A DNA stretch of 64,000 nt from Ohtaekwangia sp036786105 (GTDB lineage: Bacteria; Bacteroidota; Bacteroidia; Cytophagales; Cyclobacteriaceae). A program made the position numbers and the translations under genes. Shown in pieces: positions 44,588 through 53,501 of this stretch. The number at the start of each line of letters is the position of its first letter. Positions within the stretch are counted from its first letter, which is position 1. Where the stretch lies: positions 172,095-236,094 of the forward strand of contig NZ_DAIQRQ010000001.1 of NCBI RefSeq assembly GCF_036786105.1. Direction: 5' to 3'. The notes under the pieces were generated by a model. The model did not search any database, had not been told where the DNA came from, and saw nothing but the letters and a program-made list of their open reading frames with translations.

Positions 44588-45463
44588 ATGCGTATTGCTG
44601 TACATGGAAAGGAATTTAACCGTCAGTCAGCGCCATTTATCATCCGTATTTTTGAAGCTCTAGCCAAGTATAAAGTTGAAGTACTGGTATCTGCTAAATT
44701 CAACAAGTTTCTAACGGCACCGGCCTTTAAAAAATTTAAGCTCAAAACTTTTGATGTAGGTGACTCTCTGAAGAAAGTAGATGCCTTAATCAGCATAGGC
44801 GGAGACGGTACGCTCCTGGACTCGATCACCTATATAGGCAATCAGGAAGTACCGGTTTTAGGTATCAACACTGGCCGGCTGGGTTTCCTGGCTACCAACA
44901 GTAAGGAAGAGGCCGAGCAGGCTGTAATGAAAGTTTGCGAGCGCGCATATATACTTGATCGCCGCTCATTATTAAGACTGGAGACCAACAAAGAGGTATT
45001 TGGAAACCTTAACTTTGCCTTAAACGACGTTACTATCGTTAAAAAAGATAGCTCATCGATGATTACCATCCATACCTACATAGATGGTGAATTTCTAAAT
45101 TCTTACTGGGCGGATGGAATTATAGTGGCAACCCCAACAGGCTCAACTGGTTATTCACTCAGTTGTGGCGGGCCGCTGATCTTCCCACGATCAGAAAATT
45201 TTGTAATAACACCTGTAAGTCCGCATAATCTTACCGTGCGACCTATAGTTGTAGCCGACAGTTCTGAAATTACTTTTGGAGTTGAAGGAAGGAGCAAAAA
45301 ATTTTTAATATCCCTCGATTCGCGTGTAGAATCCGTTGATGCAACCATCAAATTTAAGGTATCAAAGGCCGATTTTATGGTAAATTTGATACAATTGGAG
45401 GGGCAACATTACTTCAAGACACTACGTCAAAAGCTAAATTGGGGGCTGGACATTCGGAATTAA
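44588..45463 (+). CDS. nadK: NAD kinase
   Basis: 291 residues. The phosphate-binding GGDGTLLDS motif is followed by NTGRLGFLA, and then the second conserved block PTGSTGYSLSCGGPL. These define the PpnK family, which phosphorylates NAD to NADP using ATP or polyphosphate. Length is typical. It has its own probable promoter. The next gene begins 39 bases downstream, behind a separate -7 element. Confidence 0.97.
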   Translation: MRIAVHGKEFNRQSAPFIIRIFEALAKYKVEVLVSAKFNKFLTAPAFKKFKLKTFDVGDSLKKVDALISIGGDGTLLDSITYIGNQEVPVLGINTGRLGFLATNSKEEAEQAVMKVCERAYILDRRSLLRLETNKEVFGNLNFALNDVTIVKKDSSSMITIHTYIDGEFLNSYWADGIIVATPTGSTGYSLSCGGPLIFPRSENFVITPVSPHNLTVRPIVVADSSEITFGVEGRSKKFLISLDSRVESVDATIKFKVSKADFMVNLIQLEGQHYFKTLRQKLNWGLDIRN

Positions 45464-45468
45464 ATATT

Positions 45469-45476
45469 TACTTTTG
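45469..45476 (+). promoter_or_regulatory. Candidate -7 element for the DUF6089-uppS-bamA block
   Basis: TACTTTTG, an exact TAnnTTTG, 26 bases before the start at 45503. No clear -33 TTTG. Confidence 0.4.
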
Positions 45477-45502
45477 TAATTCACTGATCTATAGATTCGT
45501 CC

Positions 45503-46588
45503 ATGAGAAAGCTAATCTTGGCCTTACTTACTATTCTACTCTTATCAGGAGCACAGGAAGCAATGTCCCAAATGAATAGAAGGCAAATTCAGAAGAACAA
45601 TAAAAGAATGATGACATACCGGGGACGGAAATCGTTTTTCGGTAAAGAAAAAGTCTATAGTATGATTGGCTTTTCTGTCAACGCTTTGAATTATTACGGT
45701 GACTTGGCGCCAACCACCAGTAAGTTCAGTACCGATATTTCTTTTACACGTCCTGCAATTGGTATATCATTTGGCCACCGCTTTGGTCCGCGCTATACAT
45801 TGACTGCGAATTTCATGTACGGAGCCATCAAAGGTTCTGATCAAAAATCAGCGGATGCAGCAGATCTTGACAATGGTGTGTATCGATACAGAAGAAATCT
45901 CTCCTTCAGAAACCGTATACAGGAGCTCTCAATAGTAGCAAGCATAGATTTGTTCGAAAACCAGGCTACTTATATCAGCCGTGTAGCGTGGACTCCCTAT
46001 ATTTTCGGCGGTGTGGCTGTGTTTCACCACAATCCACAGGCAAAAGCGCCGGCAACAGATTTGCAGGGTAATCCTCTGCCAGAAGCTGGTAAATGGGTAA
46101 ACCTGCAACCACTGGGTACGGAAGGACAGTATGCAGTTTTGCAAAAAGGGGATTCAACTCATAAGCAGGACGCCAACTACGGTATAAAACCATACAAAAG
46201 AATTCAAATTTCGATACCAATTGGTATTGGTGTTCGTTTTAGACTTAACGAAGTTTTTGATATTTCCGGTGAACTTGGTTTTAGATACTTATTTACAGAC
46301 TATATAGATGATGTGAGTAAGAGCTATGTCGACCTCGGAGTATTGGACAGTGAACTAGCAAAGGCAATGTCTTACAGAACCAATGAAATACTTCCTCCCG
46401 ATCACTCTTACAAAGGCCGTGATGGCCAAACGTATAAAGTGTTATCCGGTTATGGAGAAGAATTCACAGATGATAAAGGCAACACCAATATGCGGGGAAG
46501 CAAGACTAACAAAGACTTTATTATGGTAACAACTGTTAAGCTTACCTATATACTTGGTAAATCATTCCACCGGGCTAAATTCAGATGA
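45503..46588 (+). CDS. DUF6089-family outer-membrane beta-barrel protein, copy 1
   Basis: 361 residues with a signal peptide (1-22, ending EAMSQ). The mature protein begins with a basic stretch (RRQIQKNNKRMMTYRGRK) and then barrel strands with FSVNALNYYGDLAPT, the family mark. TPYIFGGVAVFHHNPQAK and LGFRYLFTDYIDDVS follow, with a final strand near the C-terminus. Proteins of this family are encoded beside uppS and bamA in Bacteroidota and are thought to sit in the outer membrane. The stop overlaps the next start (ATGA), so the two are coupled. Confidence 0.88.
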   Translation: MRKLILALLTILLLSGAQEAMSQMNRRQIQKNNKRMMTYRGRKSFFGKEKVYSMIGFSVNALNYYGDLAPTTSKFSTDISFTRPAIGISFGHRFGPRYTLTANFMYGAIKGSDQKSADAADLDNGVYRYRRNLSFRNRIQELSIVASIDLFENQATYISRVAWTPYIFGGVAVFHHNPQAKAPATDLQGNPLPEAGKWVNLQPLGTEGQYAVLQKGDSTHKQDANYGIKPYKRIQISIPIGIGVRFRLNEVFDISGELGFRYLFTDYIDDVSKSYVDLGVLDSELAKAMSYRTNEILPPDHSYKGRDGQTYKVLSGYGEEFTDDKGNTNMRGSKTNKDFIMVTTVKLTYILGKSFHRAKFR

Positions 46589-47277
46589 CAGGTATCTCCA
46601 ACAAAGCGTCTATAGTAGTTGTTGGACTAATCTTGGCAAGTGTGGTCTCCACATTTGCTCAACGTTCGGAAGTGGGCTTTGGCATCGGTACATTTAATTA
46701 TACCGGCGACCTTGTTCGCTTCTACAATTTTAAATACTCAAAACCGGCAGCCACGGTTTTCTATCGTTCCAATTTGAGCAATGTTGTAAGTTTGCGAACA
46801 GGCATTACAGCAGGTAAAATAGGTGCGTCAGAAAAACCAATCGATGCTTTTGCAGCTCAACGCAACGCTTCATTCGATCTCTTTTTGTTAGAGGCATCGA
46901 TGGTAATGGAGTATCATTTTCTGAACTGGCGTGATACTAAAAAATTTGTCAGGCTTTCGCCATACCTGTTTGGTGGTCTGGGCTTGTTCGGAATGTCTGG
47001 CAATGGTCCGAAAACGGCGGAGTACAGCAATGTTCAGGCTGCTATTCCTTTCGGTGCCGGTATTAAATATGTATACACCCCTAAGTGGTATTTTTCATTG
47101 GAGTTTGGCGTGCGTAAAACATTCTTCGATTACCTTGACAACGTTTCAGCGGGTGATCAGCGCTACAAGAATTTTAAATATGGTAATCCTAATGACAACG
47201 ATGTTTATTATTATCTGGGGATTAGCATAACCCGCACATTTTACGATATTCCCTGCCCCAAAAATCCATACAAATAG
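46585..47277 (+). CDS. DUF6089-family outer-membrane beta-barrel protein, copy 2
   Basis: 230 residues with a signal peptide (1-25, ending TFAQ). It shares the pattern of copy 1 at shorter length: EVGFGIGTFNYTGDLV, LSPYLFGGLGLFGMSG, VYTPKWYFSLEFGVRKTFFD. The copy 1 insertion with the HHNP loop and the C-terminal extension are missing. The start overlaps the preceding stop by four bases. Role by association: outer-membrane biogenesis with bamA. It probably arose from copy 1 by duplication. Confidence 0.86.
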   Translation: MTGISNKASIVVVGLILASVVSTFAQRSEVGFGIGTFNYTGDLVRFYNFKYSKPAATVFYRSNLSNVVSLRTGITAGKIGASEKPIDAFAAQRNASFDLFLLEASMVMEYHFLNWRDTKKFVRLSPYLFGGLGLFGMSGNGPKTAEYSNVQAAIPFGAGIKYVYTPKWYFSLEFGVRKTFFDYLDNVSAGDQRYKNFKYGNPNDNDVYYYLGISITRTFYDIPCPKNPYK

Positions 47278-47322
47278 TAGTATACATCACATCTGGCGCT
47301 TTTAACCCAAAACGCTTTTTAC

Positions 47323-47330
47323 TACTTTTG
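47323..47330 (+). promoter_or_regulatory. Exact -7 element giving a (near-)leaderless uppS transcript
   Basis: TACTTTTG is followed after 7 bases by the GTG start of uppS (47338), so initiation would occur at or next to the start codon. TTTA at 47301-47304 (spacer 18) is a weak -33. Confidence 0.45.
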
Positions 47331-47337
47331 GCGCCCT

Positions 47338-48090
47338 GTGGCTTCTCTAAAAGAACATATTGACCTTAACAATTTGCCCCAACACATCGCTGTTATTATG
47401 GACGGCAATGGAAGATGGGCTAAAAAGAAAGGCGCTATGCGCATTTTCGGGCACCGCAATGCCGTGCAGGCAGTGCGCGATGTAACAGAAGGATGCGGAG
47501 AATTAGGTATTAAGTATCTGACTTTATACGCTTTTTCTACAGAAAACTGGAACCGGCCGAAAGCTGAAGTTGATGGCTTAATGGAACTCCTGGTAAGTAC
47601 ACTGAAACAGGAAATCGGAACGTTAATGGACAATCGGGTAAGGCTCTCCTCTATTGGAGAAACTTCTCATTTGCCTGGCGATTGTCAGAAAAATCTTCAG
47701 TGGGCTATCGATCAGACAAAAAATAATAGCGGCATGATCCTTAACCTGGCGCTCAGCTACAGCGGGCGTTGGGAGATACTCAAAGCCGTAAATAAATTAG
47801 CCGCCGATGTTAAAGAAGGGAAGATAAATCCGGGTGAAATAAATGAGCGGGTCTTTGAAAACTATTTGGAGACTTCGGGCATCCCAGATCCAGAGCTGTT
47901 GATCAGGACCAGTGGTGAATTGCGTGTAAGCAATTTTCTGTTATGGCAGATCGCATACACGGAACTATTCATTACTCCCACACTTTGGCCAGATTTCAGA
48001 AAAGAAAATCTGTATGAAGCCATCTGGTCGTATCAGCAGCGTGAGCGAAGATTTGGAAAAACAAGCGAACAATTGAACCCCGTAAGTTGA
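47338..48090 (+). CDS. uppS: Undecaprenyl (cis-prenyl) diphosphate synthase
   Basis: 250 residues with a GTG start. The catalytic Asp is in IAVIMDGNGRWA, followed by RIFGHRNAVQAV, TLYAFSTENWNRP and the C-terminal PDPELLIRTSGELRVSNFLL with FITPTLWPDF. It condenses isopentenyl diphosphate units to form the C55 lipid carrier for peptidoglycan and surface glycans. The stop and the bamA start share a base (TGATG), a translational coupling often seen in Bacteroidota. Confidence 0.97.
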   Translation: MASLKEHIDLNNLPQHIAVIMDGNGRWAKKKGAMRIFGHRNAVQAVRDVTEGCGELGIKYLTLYAFSTENWNRPKAEVDGLMELLVSTLKQEIGTLMDNRVRLSSIGETSHLPGDCQKNLQWAIDQTKNNSGMILNLALSYSGRWEILKAVNKLAADVKEGKINPGEINERVFENYLETSGIPDPELLIRTSGELRVSNFLLWQIAYTELFITPTLWPDFRKENLYEAIWSYQQRERRFGKTSEQLNPVS

Positions 48091-50777
48091 TGAAGAAAGT
48101 TTTATTTCTGATTATCCTGATTGGTATTACGGCAAATGCCTGGGCTCAATTCAGAAAAAATCGCAACAATGCTGCTACGGACAATTCATTGAATTATGCC
48201 AACCCTGCTGAATATACCATTGCCGGTATTGAAGTAACTGGGCTTAACGTACTTGATAAGAATGCGATGGTGTCGCTTACCGGGTTGAAGGTTGGCGATA
48301 AAATAAAAATCCCTGGCGATGCCATTACCAATGCCATAAGAAGTCTTTGGAAACACGGCCTTGTAGGTGATGTAACCATTCAGGTAGACCGCGTAGAAGG
48401 TACAAATGTATATCTCAACCTTGTATTGGCCGAGCGCCCGCGTCTCACGGGATTTTATTTTACAGGTATCAATAAATCGCAGGAAAGTGGGTTGAAAGAA
48501 GACCTCACGCTTATTCGGGGTAAAATCGTGAATGACGCGATGGTCCGGAACACTGAATTGGCAGTAAAGAAATACTTTGTAAAGAAAGGCTTCCTGAACA
48601 CCGAGGTGAAAATTCTTCAGGAGAAAGATACGCTGAACCGTGATGGTATACGCCTAAGAATTGCCGTTAATCCAAAGTCGAAAGTAAAGATCAACAGGAT
48701 TTCATTTGAAGGCAATAAGGAAATTGATGATGCCAAGCTGAAAAAGAAAATGAAGAAGACGCACGAGCGTCCGCGTTTCGCTCTGCATCGCACTTTGCTG
48801 AGTGAATTGTTTGCTTTTAAACCCAGGGAGTTTATTGATTCAAGTTATACAGTAAGCAAGAAGGAGCTCAAAGAGTTTCTGAATGATAATGTTAAACTGA
48901 ATCTCTTCAGTAGTTCCAAGTTTATTCAAGCCGATTATGAGGAGGATAAGAAGAAAATAATTGAGTACTACAACTCAAAAGGTTATCGGGATGCAGAGAT
49001 CGTTGTAGATACAATATATGCACACGACAACCGCACAATCAATATCGATTTCAAAATATACGAAGGGCCTAAGTATTATTTTCGCAATATCATCTGGACA
49101 GGCAACTATATATATACTGATAAGCAGTTAAATGCTGTACTTGCTATTAGCAAAGGTGATATCTACAACAAAGAACTTATTGATAAGAAACTTCAGTTCA
49201 ACCCGAAGGGACTTGATATCAGCGGCCTATACATGGATGATGGTTATCTGTTCTTCCATATCACTCCGGTAGAGGTGGCTGTTGCTGGCGACTCTATTGA
49301 TGTGGAGATGCGTATATCAGAAGGTGAACAGGCTACTATTAACGAGGTGACGATCTCTGGTAATGACCGTACAAGTGATCACGTAATACGAAGGGAGCTC
49401 AGTACTGTTCCTGGGCAAAAATTCAGACGCTCAGATATTATCCGCACACAACAAAAGTTAGGGCAACTTGGATACTTTGCTCCTGATAAAATCGGGCAAA
49501 ACCTGGTACCGAATCAGGCAACAGGAACCGTTGATATAGAATGGACAGTGGAAGAACAATCCAACGACCAGGTGGAGCTCTCCGGAGGATGGGGCGGTTA
49601 CTATGGATTTGTTGGAACATTGGGTTTGACATTCAATAATTTCTCATTACGGAACATACCTCACTTTGATAACTGGCGTCCGCTACCTGTGGGAGATGGC
49701 CAGCGACTTTCACTACGCGCCCAGGCTAACGGTAGATCTTTCCAAAGCTATAGTTTTTCGTTTACCGAGCCATGGCTCGGTGGACGAAAACCACATTCTC
49801 TATCGGTTAGCTTTAACAGTTCGTTCCAGCGTTATCCTTATGGATCAAGATCGAGCTCCAGTTCGAGCGATAACTCTTCAAGGTTACAAGTACATAGCGT
49901 GTCGGTTGGTTTAGGTCGTTTGCTCGAGTGGCCGGATAATTACTTTACGCTGACTAATTCTGTATCCTATCTTCGATACATCTTGCATAATTGGAACTCT
50001 GGTCTTGGCTATACAGATGGTATATCGAACAGCTTTACGTTCAACACTACGTTGGCGCGCAATAGTATTGATAATCCAATGTATCCATCACAAGGATCCA
50101 CTATATCATTAAGCTTGACGCTTACTCCGCCATTCTCGCTTTGGCGCAACATTAATTACGCAACTGCCGATGCTGCCCAGCGCTATAAGTGGATAGAATA
50201 CCACAAATGGATGTTCGATGCGAAATACTATCTTCCACTCGACAACAAGAAGAAGTTGGTTATGGAGGCCAAAGCACACTTTGGCTTTATTGGCAAATAC
50301 ACCGACAAAGCTGGTATCGGTCCGTTTGAGCGATTCTACCTCGGTGGTGATGGATTGGCAGGAGGTTTTAACTCATTCTTGTTAGGCCAGGAAGTGATTG
50401 GTCTTCGTGGGTATCAAAATAACGTGCTGACACCTCCGTATTACAACACAAGCTTGAATAGCGCTGCAGGAGTGACTGCCGGTGGTATTGCCTACGATAA
50501 GTTAGGACTTGAACTCCGCTACCCGGTAACTACCGGTAATGCGGCAACAATTTACGGCTTTGTGTTTGCGGAGGGAGGAAATAACTGGAACAATTACGAT
50601 GACTTTAATCCGTTTAAGTTGTATAAGTCAGCAGGCTTTGGCGCTCGTATATTCATGCCGGCATTTGGATTGATTGGTTTGAACTGGGGGTATGGATTTG
50701 ATCCTGTACCGTTGAATGGAAGGGGTGCCGTGAGCGGCTCGCAATTCCACTTTACTATCGGCCAGCAAATCAGATAA
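48090..50777 (+). CDS. bamA: Outer-membrane protein assembly factor BamA
   Basis: 895 residues from the ATG at 48090, one base inside the uppS stop; a TTG just before it is less likely. A signal peptide (1-20, ending AWAQ) precedes five POTRA-like domains (the first with GIEVTGLNVLDKNAMVSLTG; later TINEVTISGNDRT). The C-terminal Omp85 barrel includes GGWGGYYGFVGTLGLTFNN and the loop-6 region with LRGYQNN. A Ser-rich loop (SRSSSSSSDNSSR, about residue 585) is unusual and probably extracellular. It inserts beta-barrel proteins into the outer membrane. Confidence 0.96.
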   Translation: MKKVLFLIILIGITANAWAQFRKNRNNAATDNSLNYANPAEYTIAGIEVTGLNVLDKNAMVSLTGLKVGDKIKIPGDAITNAIRSLWKHGLVGDVTIQVDRVEGTNVYLNLVLAERPRLTGFYFTGINKSQESGLKEDLTLIRGKIVNDAMVRNTELAVKKYFVKKGFLNTEVKILQEKDTLNRDGIRLRIAVNPKSKVKINRISFEGNKEIDDAKLKKKMKKTHERPRFALHRTLLSELFAFKPREFIDSSYTVSKKELKEFLNDNVKLNLFSSSKFIQADYEEDKKKIIEYYNSKGYRDAEIVVDTIYAHDNRTINIDFKIYEGPKYYFRNIIWTGNYIYTDKQLNAVLAISKGDIYNKELIDKKLQFNPKGLDISGLYMDDGYLFFHITPVEVAVAGDSIDVEMRISEGEQATINEVTISGNDRTSDHVIRRELSTVPGQKFRRSDIIRTQQKLGQLGYFAPDKIGQNLVPNQATGTVDIEWTVEEQSNDQVELSGGWGGYYGFVGTLGLTFNNFSLRNIPHFDNWRPLPVGDGQRLSLRAQANGRSFQSYSFSFTEPWLGGRKPHSLSVSFNSSFQRYPYGSRSSSSSSDNSSRLQVHSVSVGLGRLLEWPDNYFTLTNSVSYLRYILHNWNSGLGYTDGISNSFTFNTTLARNSIDNPMYPSQGSTISLSLTLTPPFSLWRNINYATADAAQRYKWIEYHKWMFDAKYYLPLDNKKKLVMEAKAHFGFIGKYTDKAGIGPFERFYLGGDGLAGGFNSFLLGQEVIGLRGYQNNVLTPPYYNTSLNSAAGVTAGGIAYDKLGLELRYPVTTGNAATIYGFVFAEGGNNWNNYDDFNPFKLYKSAGFGARIFMPAFGLIGLNWGYGFDPVPLNGRGAVSGSQFHFTIGQQIR

Positions 50778-50779
50778 TT

Positions 50780-51316
50780 ATGCGGGTTTATTTAATTACA
50801 ATTATTTTTCTCATTTTCGGCCCGACTTTTGTCAAAGCACAGAGATTCGGGTACATTGACACCGATTATATCCTGAATAAAATGCCTGAATATAAAAAGG
50901 CTCAGGAAGAGATCGGTCAATTGTCTGAAGCCTGGGAAAAGGAAATCCAGGATATGGCAAAAAAAATCGAAGCCATGTACAGCAACCTTCAGGCGGAACA
51001 GGTACTGCTAACGGACGAGATGCGAAAAGAACGCACAGCAGCGATCCAGAAAAAGGAAGCCGAAATGAAAGAATATCAAAAGAAAGTGTTTGGCTTTGGC
51101 GGACTATTCTTTCTCAAAAAACAAGAGTTAATAAAGCCCATTCAGGATAAAGTGTGGGATGCCGTTGATAAGGCAGCAAAGCAGAATAACCTTGCTATTG
51201 TCTTTGATAAGGCAGGCGAACTGGTGATGATCTATACTGACCCGCGCTACGACTATACGGACTTCGTATTAGATGAGCTTGGGTTAGGAGATCCTAATGA
51301 TAAGATCAAAAACTAA
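50780..51316 (+). CDS. OmpH/Skp-family periplasmic chaperone, copy 1
   Basis: 178 residues with a signal peptide (1-20, ending VKAQ). The mature start RFGYIDTDYILNKMPEYK is followed by a long coiled coil (ELSEAWEKEIQ to KEAEMKEYQKKV), then NLAIVFDKAGELVMIYTDP, the body domain. Skp trimers hold unfolded barrel proteins on the way to BamA. The two-base gap to bamA and the four-gene context fit that role. It overlaps by about 20 bases the longest reading of the next gene, but not the start used here. Confidence 0.92.
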   Translation: MRVYLITIIFLIFGPTFVKAQRFGYIDTDYILNKMPEYKKAQEEIGQLSEAWEKEIQDMAKKIEAMYSNLQAEQVLLTDEMRKERTAAIQKKEAEMKEYQKKVFGFGGLFFLKKQELIKPIQDKVWDAVDKAAKQNNLAIVFDKAGELVMIYTDPRYDYTDFVLDELGLGDPNDKIKN

Positions 51317-51329
51317 ATTGAATATCGTA

Positions 51330-51899
51330 ATGAGAAAATTCGTTTTACTTGTGGTGCTGGGATTAGGAGCAATTGCATCCTATGCACAAACCGCGTCAAA
51401 GATTGGCTATGCTGACGTTGATTATATCTTTAGCCAAATGCCGGAAGCTAAACAAATCGATGCCGATCTGAAGTCGTTGCAAACCCAACTCAAAAACCAG
51501 ATCGACTCAAAGGTACAGGAGTTTCAAAAGAAACTTGCTGACTACAATGCAGCAATTCAGGCCAACACAATGCCTGATGCCGTTCGCGCGAATACTGAAA
51601 GAGAACTACAGCAACTGCAACAGAACATCGAGAAGCTTCAGCAAGATGCACAAACCAATCTTCAAAATAAGCAGACCCAGTTGATGGACCCTGTTTATAA
51701 AAAAGTTGGAAAAGCAATTGAAGACACAGCTAAAGAAAACGGTTTCACATTCATACTTAACCAACAGATTGGCGGATTGGATGTTATTCTGTATGGTGAT
51801 GAGAAGATGGATATATCAGACCTCGTTCTGAAGAAGATGGGTGTAACCCCGAAGCCTGCAGGCACAACGACAACAACAACTCCCGCTCCTAAAAAGTAA
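51330..51899 (+). CDS. OmpH/Skp-family periplasmic chaperone, copy 2
   Basis: 189 residues from the ATG at 51330, which gives a proper signal peptide (MRKFVLLVVLGLGAIASYAQ); a start at 51297 inside copy 1 would only add polar residues. The mature part mirrors copy 1: KIGYADVDYIFSQMPEAK, a Gln-rich coiled coil, FTFILNQQIGGLDVILYGD, and a Thr/Pro tail (GTTTTTTPAPKK). It is paired with copy 1 downstream of bamA and probably shares its chaperone task, perhaps as a heterotrimer (inference). Strong terminator follows. Confidence 0.92.
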   Translation: MRKFVLLVVLGLGAIASYAQTASKIGYADVDYIFSQMPEAKQIDADLKSLQTQLKNQIDSKVQEFQKKLADYNAAIQANTMPDAVRANTERELQQLQQNIEKLQQDAQTNLQNKQTQLMDPVYKKVGKAIEDTAKENGFTFILNQQIGGLDVILYGDEKMDISDLVLKKMGVTPKPAGTTTTTTPAPKK

Positions 51900-51918
51900 T
51901 CTTTAGGTATTTCAACAT

Positions 51919-51955
51919 AAGTATAAAGCCACCGGGAGGTGGCTTTATACTTTTA
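51919..51955 (+). terminator. Terminator of the uppS-bamA-skp block
   Basis: AAGTATAAAGCCACC (51919-51933) and GGTGGCTTTATACTT (51938-51952): 15 perfect base pairs around a GGGA tetraloop, followed by TTAT. Almost certainly a bidirectional terminator because of the A/T ends. Confidence 0.9.
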
Positions 51956-52098
51956 TGCCGGTATATGTGGACTCGGCAAACCTAAAATCGATAGCCCTGC
52001 CCAAATCGATTATTGAAACTTTGAGAGTATTGCCAAATATTGATGAACAGATCAGTTATGTAAAGACTTTACGCTCGAATATTAGCCCAAACATTTAG
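51955..52098 (+). pseudogene. Possible gene fragment, 47 codons
   Basis: ATG to TAG, with a plausible amphipathic composition (SIIETLRVLPNIDEQISYVK). It starts inside the terminator tail and has no visible ribosome site, so it is more likely a remnant than a gene. No family recognised. Confidence 0.25.
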
Positions 52099-53047
52099 CG
52101 ACCGGCCTGGACATGATTTTTGACTATTGAGCAAAGTTTATTAGCTGCTGAATTAATTTCGTCACTAACCCGGCTACTCCTAATTTGACGGATGAAACGA
52201 GTATTGATAGTGAAAGGGTAGATGTTCTTCAACGTAGGAAGATAAACCTACACTTATTGCATCGATGTACTAAATGCCATCTTCAATTCAAAGGATGGAG
52301 TATTTACGATTTCTGTTTGTAAATCAAATCATTCAACATAAGCCAATAAGTCGGGCTTCAATAATCAAGACTTATTGCCTCTGAAATCTAAAGGGCTTAT
52401 CGAGAAAGCAACACTTCCCATTGCTCCCGGCCACAGAAAGAACAGCAGGCCAGAAAAAGAAATTCAGGTATATAAATCCAGGTGAGGTAAAATCCCAGAA
52501 CAAACGTTATAGAGTATGAAAGAGGAGCAATATCATTGCTGCAGGATTTCACAAAGGAATGTCTGCTTTTTAAAATCAGAAAATTGTAGACTGGTTAAGT
52601 GGTATAGGAGTATGGTTATCAATTATTGCATTAATATATCTGATGTATTTTCTATTCTTCGATCATGATATAGGTATATAGTACCGCAAATTACGTGTCT
52701 TTTTTTTAAATATAGCATTCTAATAAGTGGTATATATTTTAGAGAAAATATAATTAAACTGTAAATCTTGCTTCAGGTATATAATCCTATAATCTTTAAG
52801 CAAGTTTTTAAGCGATTTAACACTCTTGTTACAGGAAGGTAATCGCCAACGAAATTGGATCGTCCCAAGCCTAGAGACCGACTATTGGGGGTGTGTAGTT
52901 GACTTGAATTTGATAGTCTTTCTTTTTCGATTAAGGATAGTTCTAATCCAATAAACTTGATGCATTTTAAAAAAGCTATTAAAAGTAGCCTGGAAGAATA
53001 TTGCCTTTAAAAAATTGAATAGTACAAAATCTTGAAAACAAATTAAT
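51956..53047. other. AT-rich 1.1-kb stretch with decayed or no coding content
   Basis: No intact long frame on either strand. A 47-codon frame (51955-52098) reads MPVYVDSANLKSIALPK and may be a fragment. Near 52260-52500 one frame yields DVLNAIFNSKDGVFTIS and, after a stop, LLPLKSKGLIEKATL, which looks like a broken winged-helix protein. A hydrophobic stretch (GVWLSIIALIYLMYFLFF) lies near 52600-52680 without a start. This is consistent with a decayed or imported region upstream of the RHS operon. Confidence 0.45.
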
Positions 53048-53497
53048 ATGAAAGTAATCCTAACCTCTGCCTTCTGCTTTTTTCTCTTTGGTGCAAATGC
53101 ACAGTGGCTTCCTACAGGAGCGACAACCGGTAATATTTACTACACTAACGGAAACGTTGGTATTGGAACTAGCGATACAAAAGGGTATAAGTTTGCTGTC
53201 GCTGGTAAAGCTGCTGTTGAAGAAATCACGGTTAAGCTCTCGGCCAGCTGGCCGGACTATGTGTTCGCATCCTCTTATAGGCTCCCTTCTTTATCGGACC
53301 TGGAAAAATTCATTGTTATGCACAGACATTTGCCGGAAATAGCCTCAGCAGAAGAGATCAGTAAAACAGGTGTAGATATAGGAGAAATGAATATACTCCT
53401 GCTAAAGAAAGTCGAAGAGCTAACACTCTATATAATAGAATTGGAAAAGAAGAATAACGCTATTGAGGCAAGATTGGAATTACTGGAAAAAAAATAA
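53048..53497 (+). CDS. Small secreted fibre-type protein (tail-fibre-like C-terminal module)
   Basis: 149 residues with a signal peptide (1-18, ending ANAQ). A short beta part follows with NGNVGIGTSDTKGYKFAVAG, then the conserved WPDYVFASSYRLPSLSDLE, HRHLPEIASAEEI, GVDIGEMNILLLKKVEEL and a terminal coiled coil. In Bacteroidota this module normally closes much longer repetitive surface fibres and probably trimerises them; here only one unit remains. It is the first gene of the RHS operon; the next starts 5 bases after its stop. Its role in that context (adhesin or scaffold) is inference. Confidence 0.82.
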   Translation: MKVILTSAFCFFLFGANAQWLPTGATTGNIYYTNGNVGIGTSDTKGYKFAVAGKAAVEEITVKLSASWPDYVFASSYRLPSLSDLEKFIVMHRHLPEIASAEEISKTGVDIGEMNILLLKKVEELTLYIIELEKKNNAIEARLELLEKK

Positions 53498-53501
53498 GTC
53501 T

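Noticed and set aside
53048..53497. Prophage tail-fibre gene
   Set aside because: The module resembles tail fibres, but a signal peptide is present and no phage structural genes are nearby; it fits the Bacteroidota surface-fibre type.
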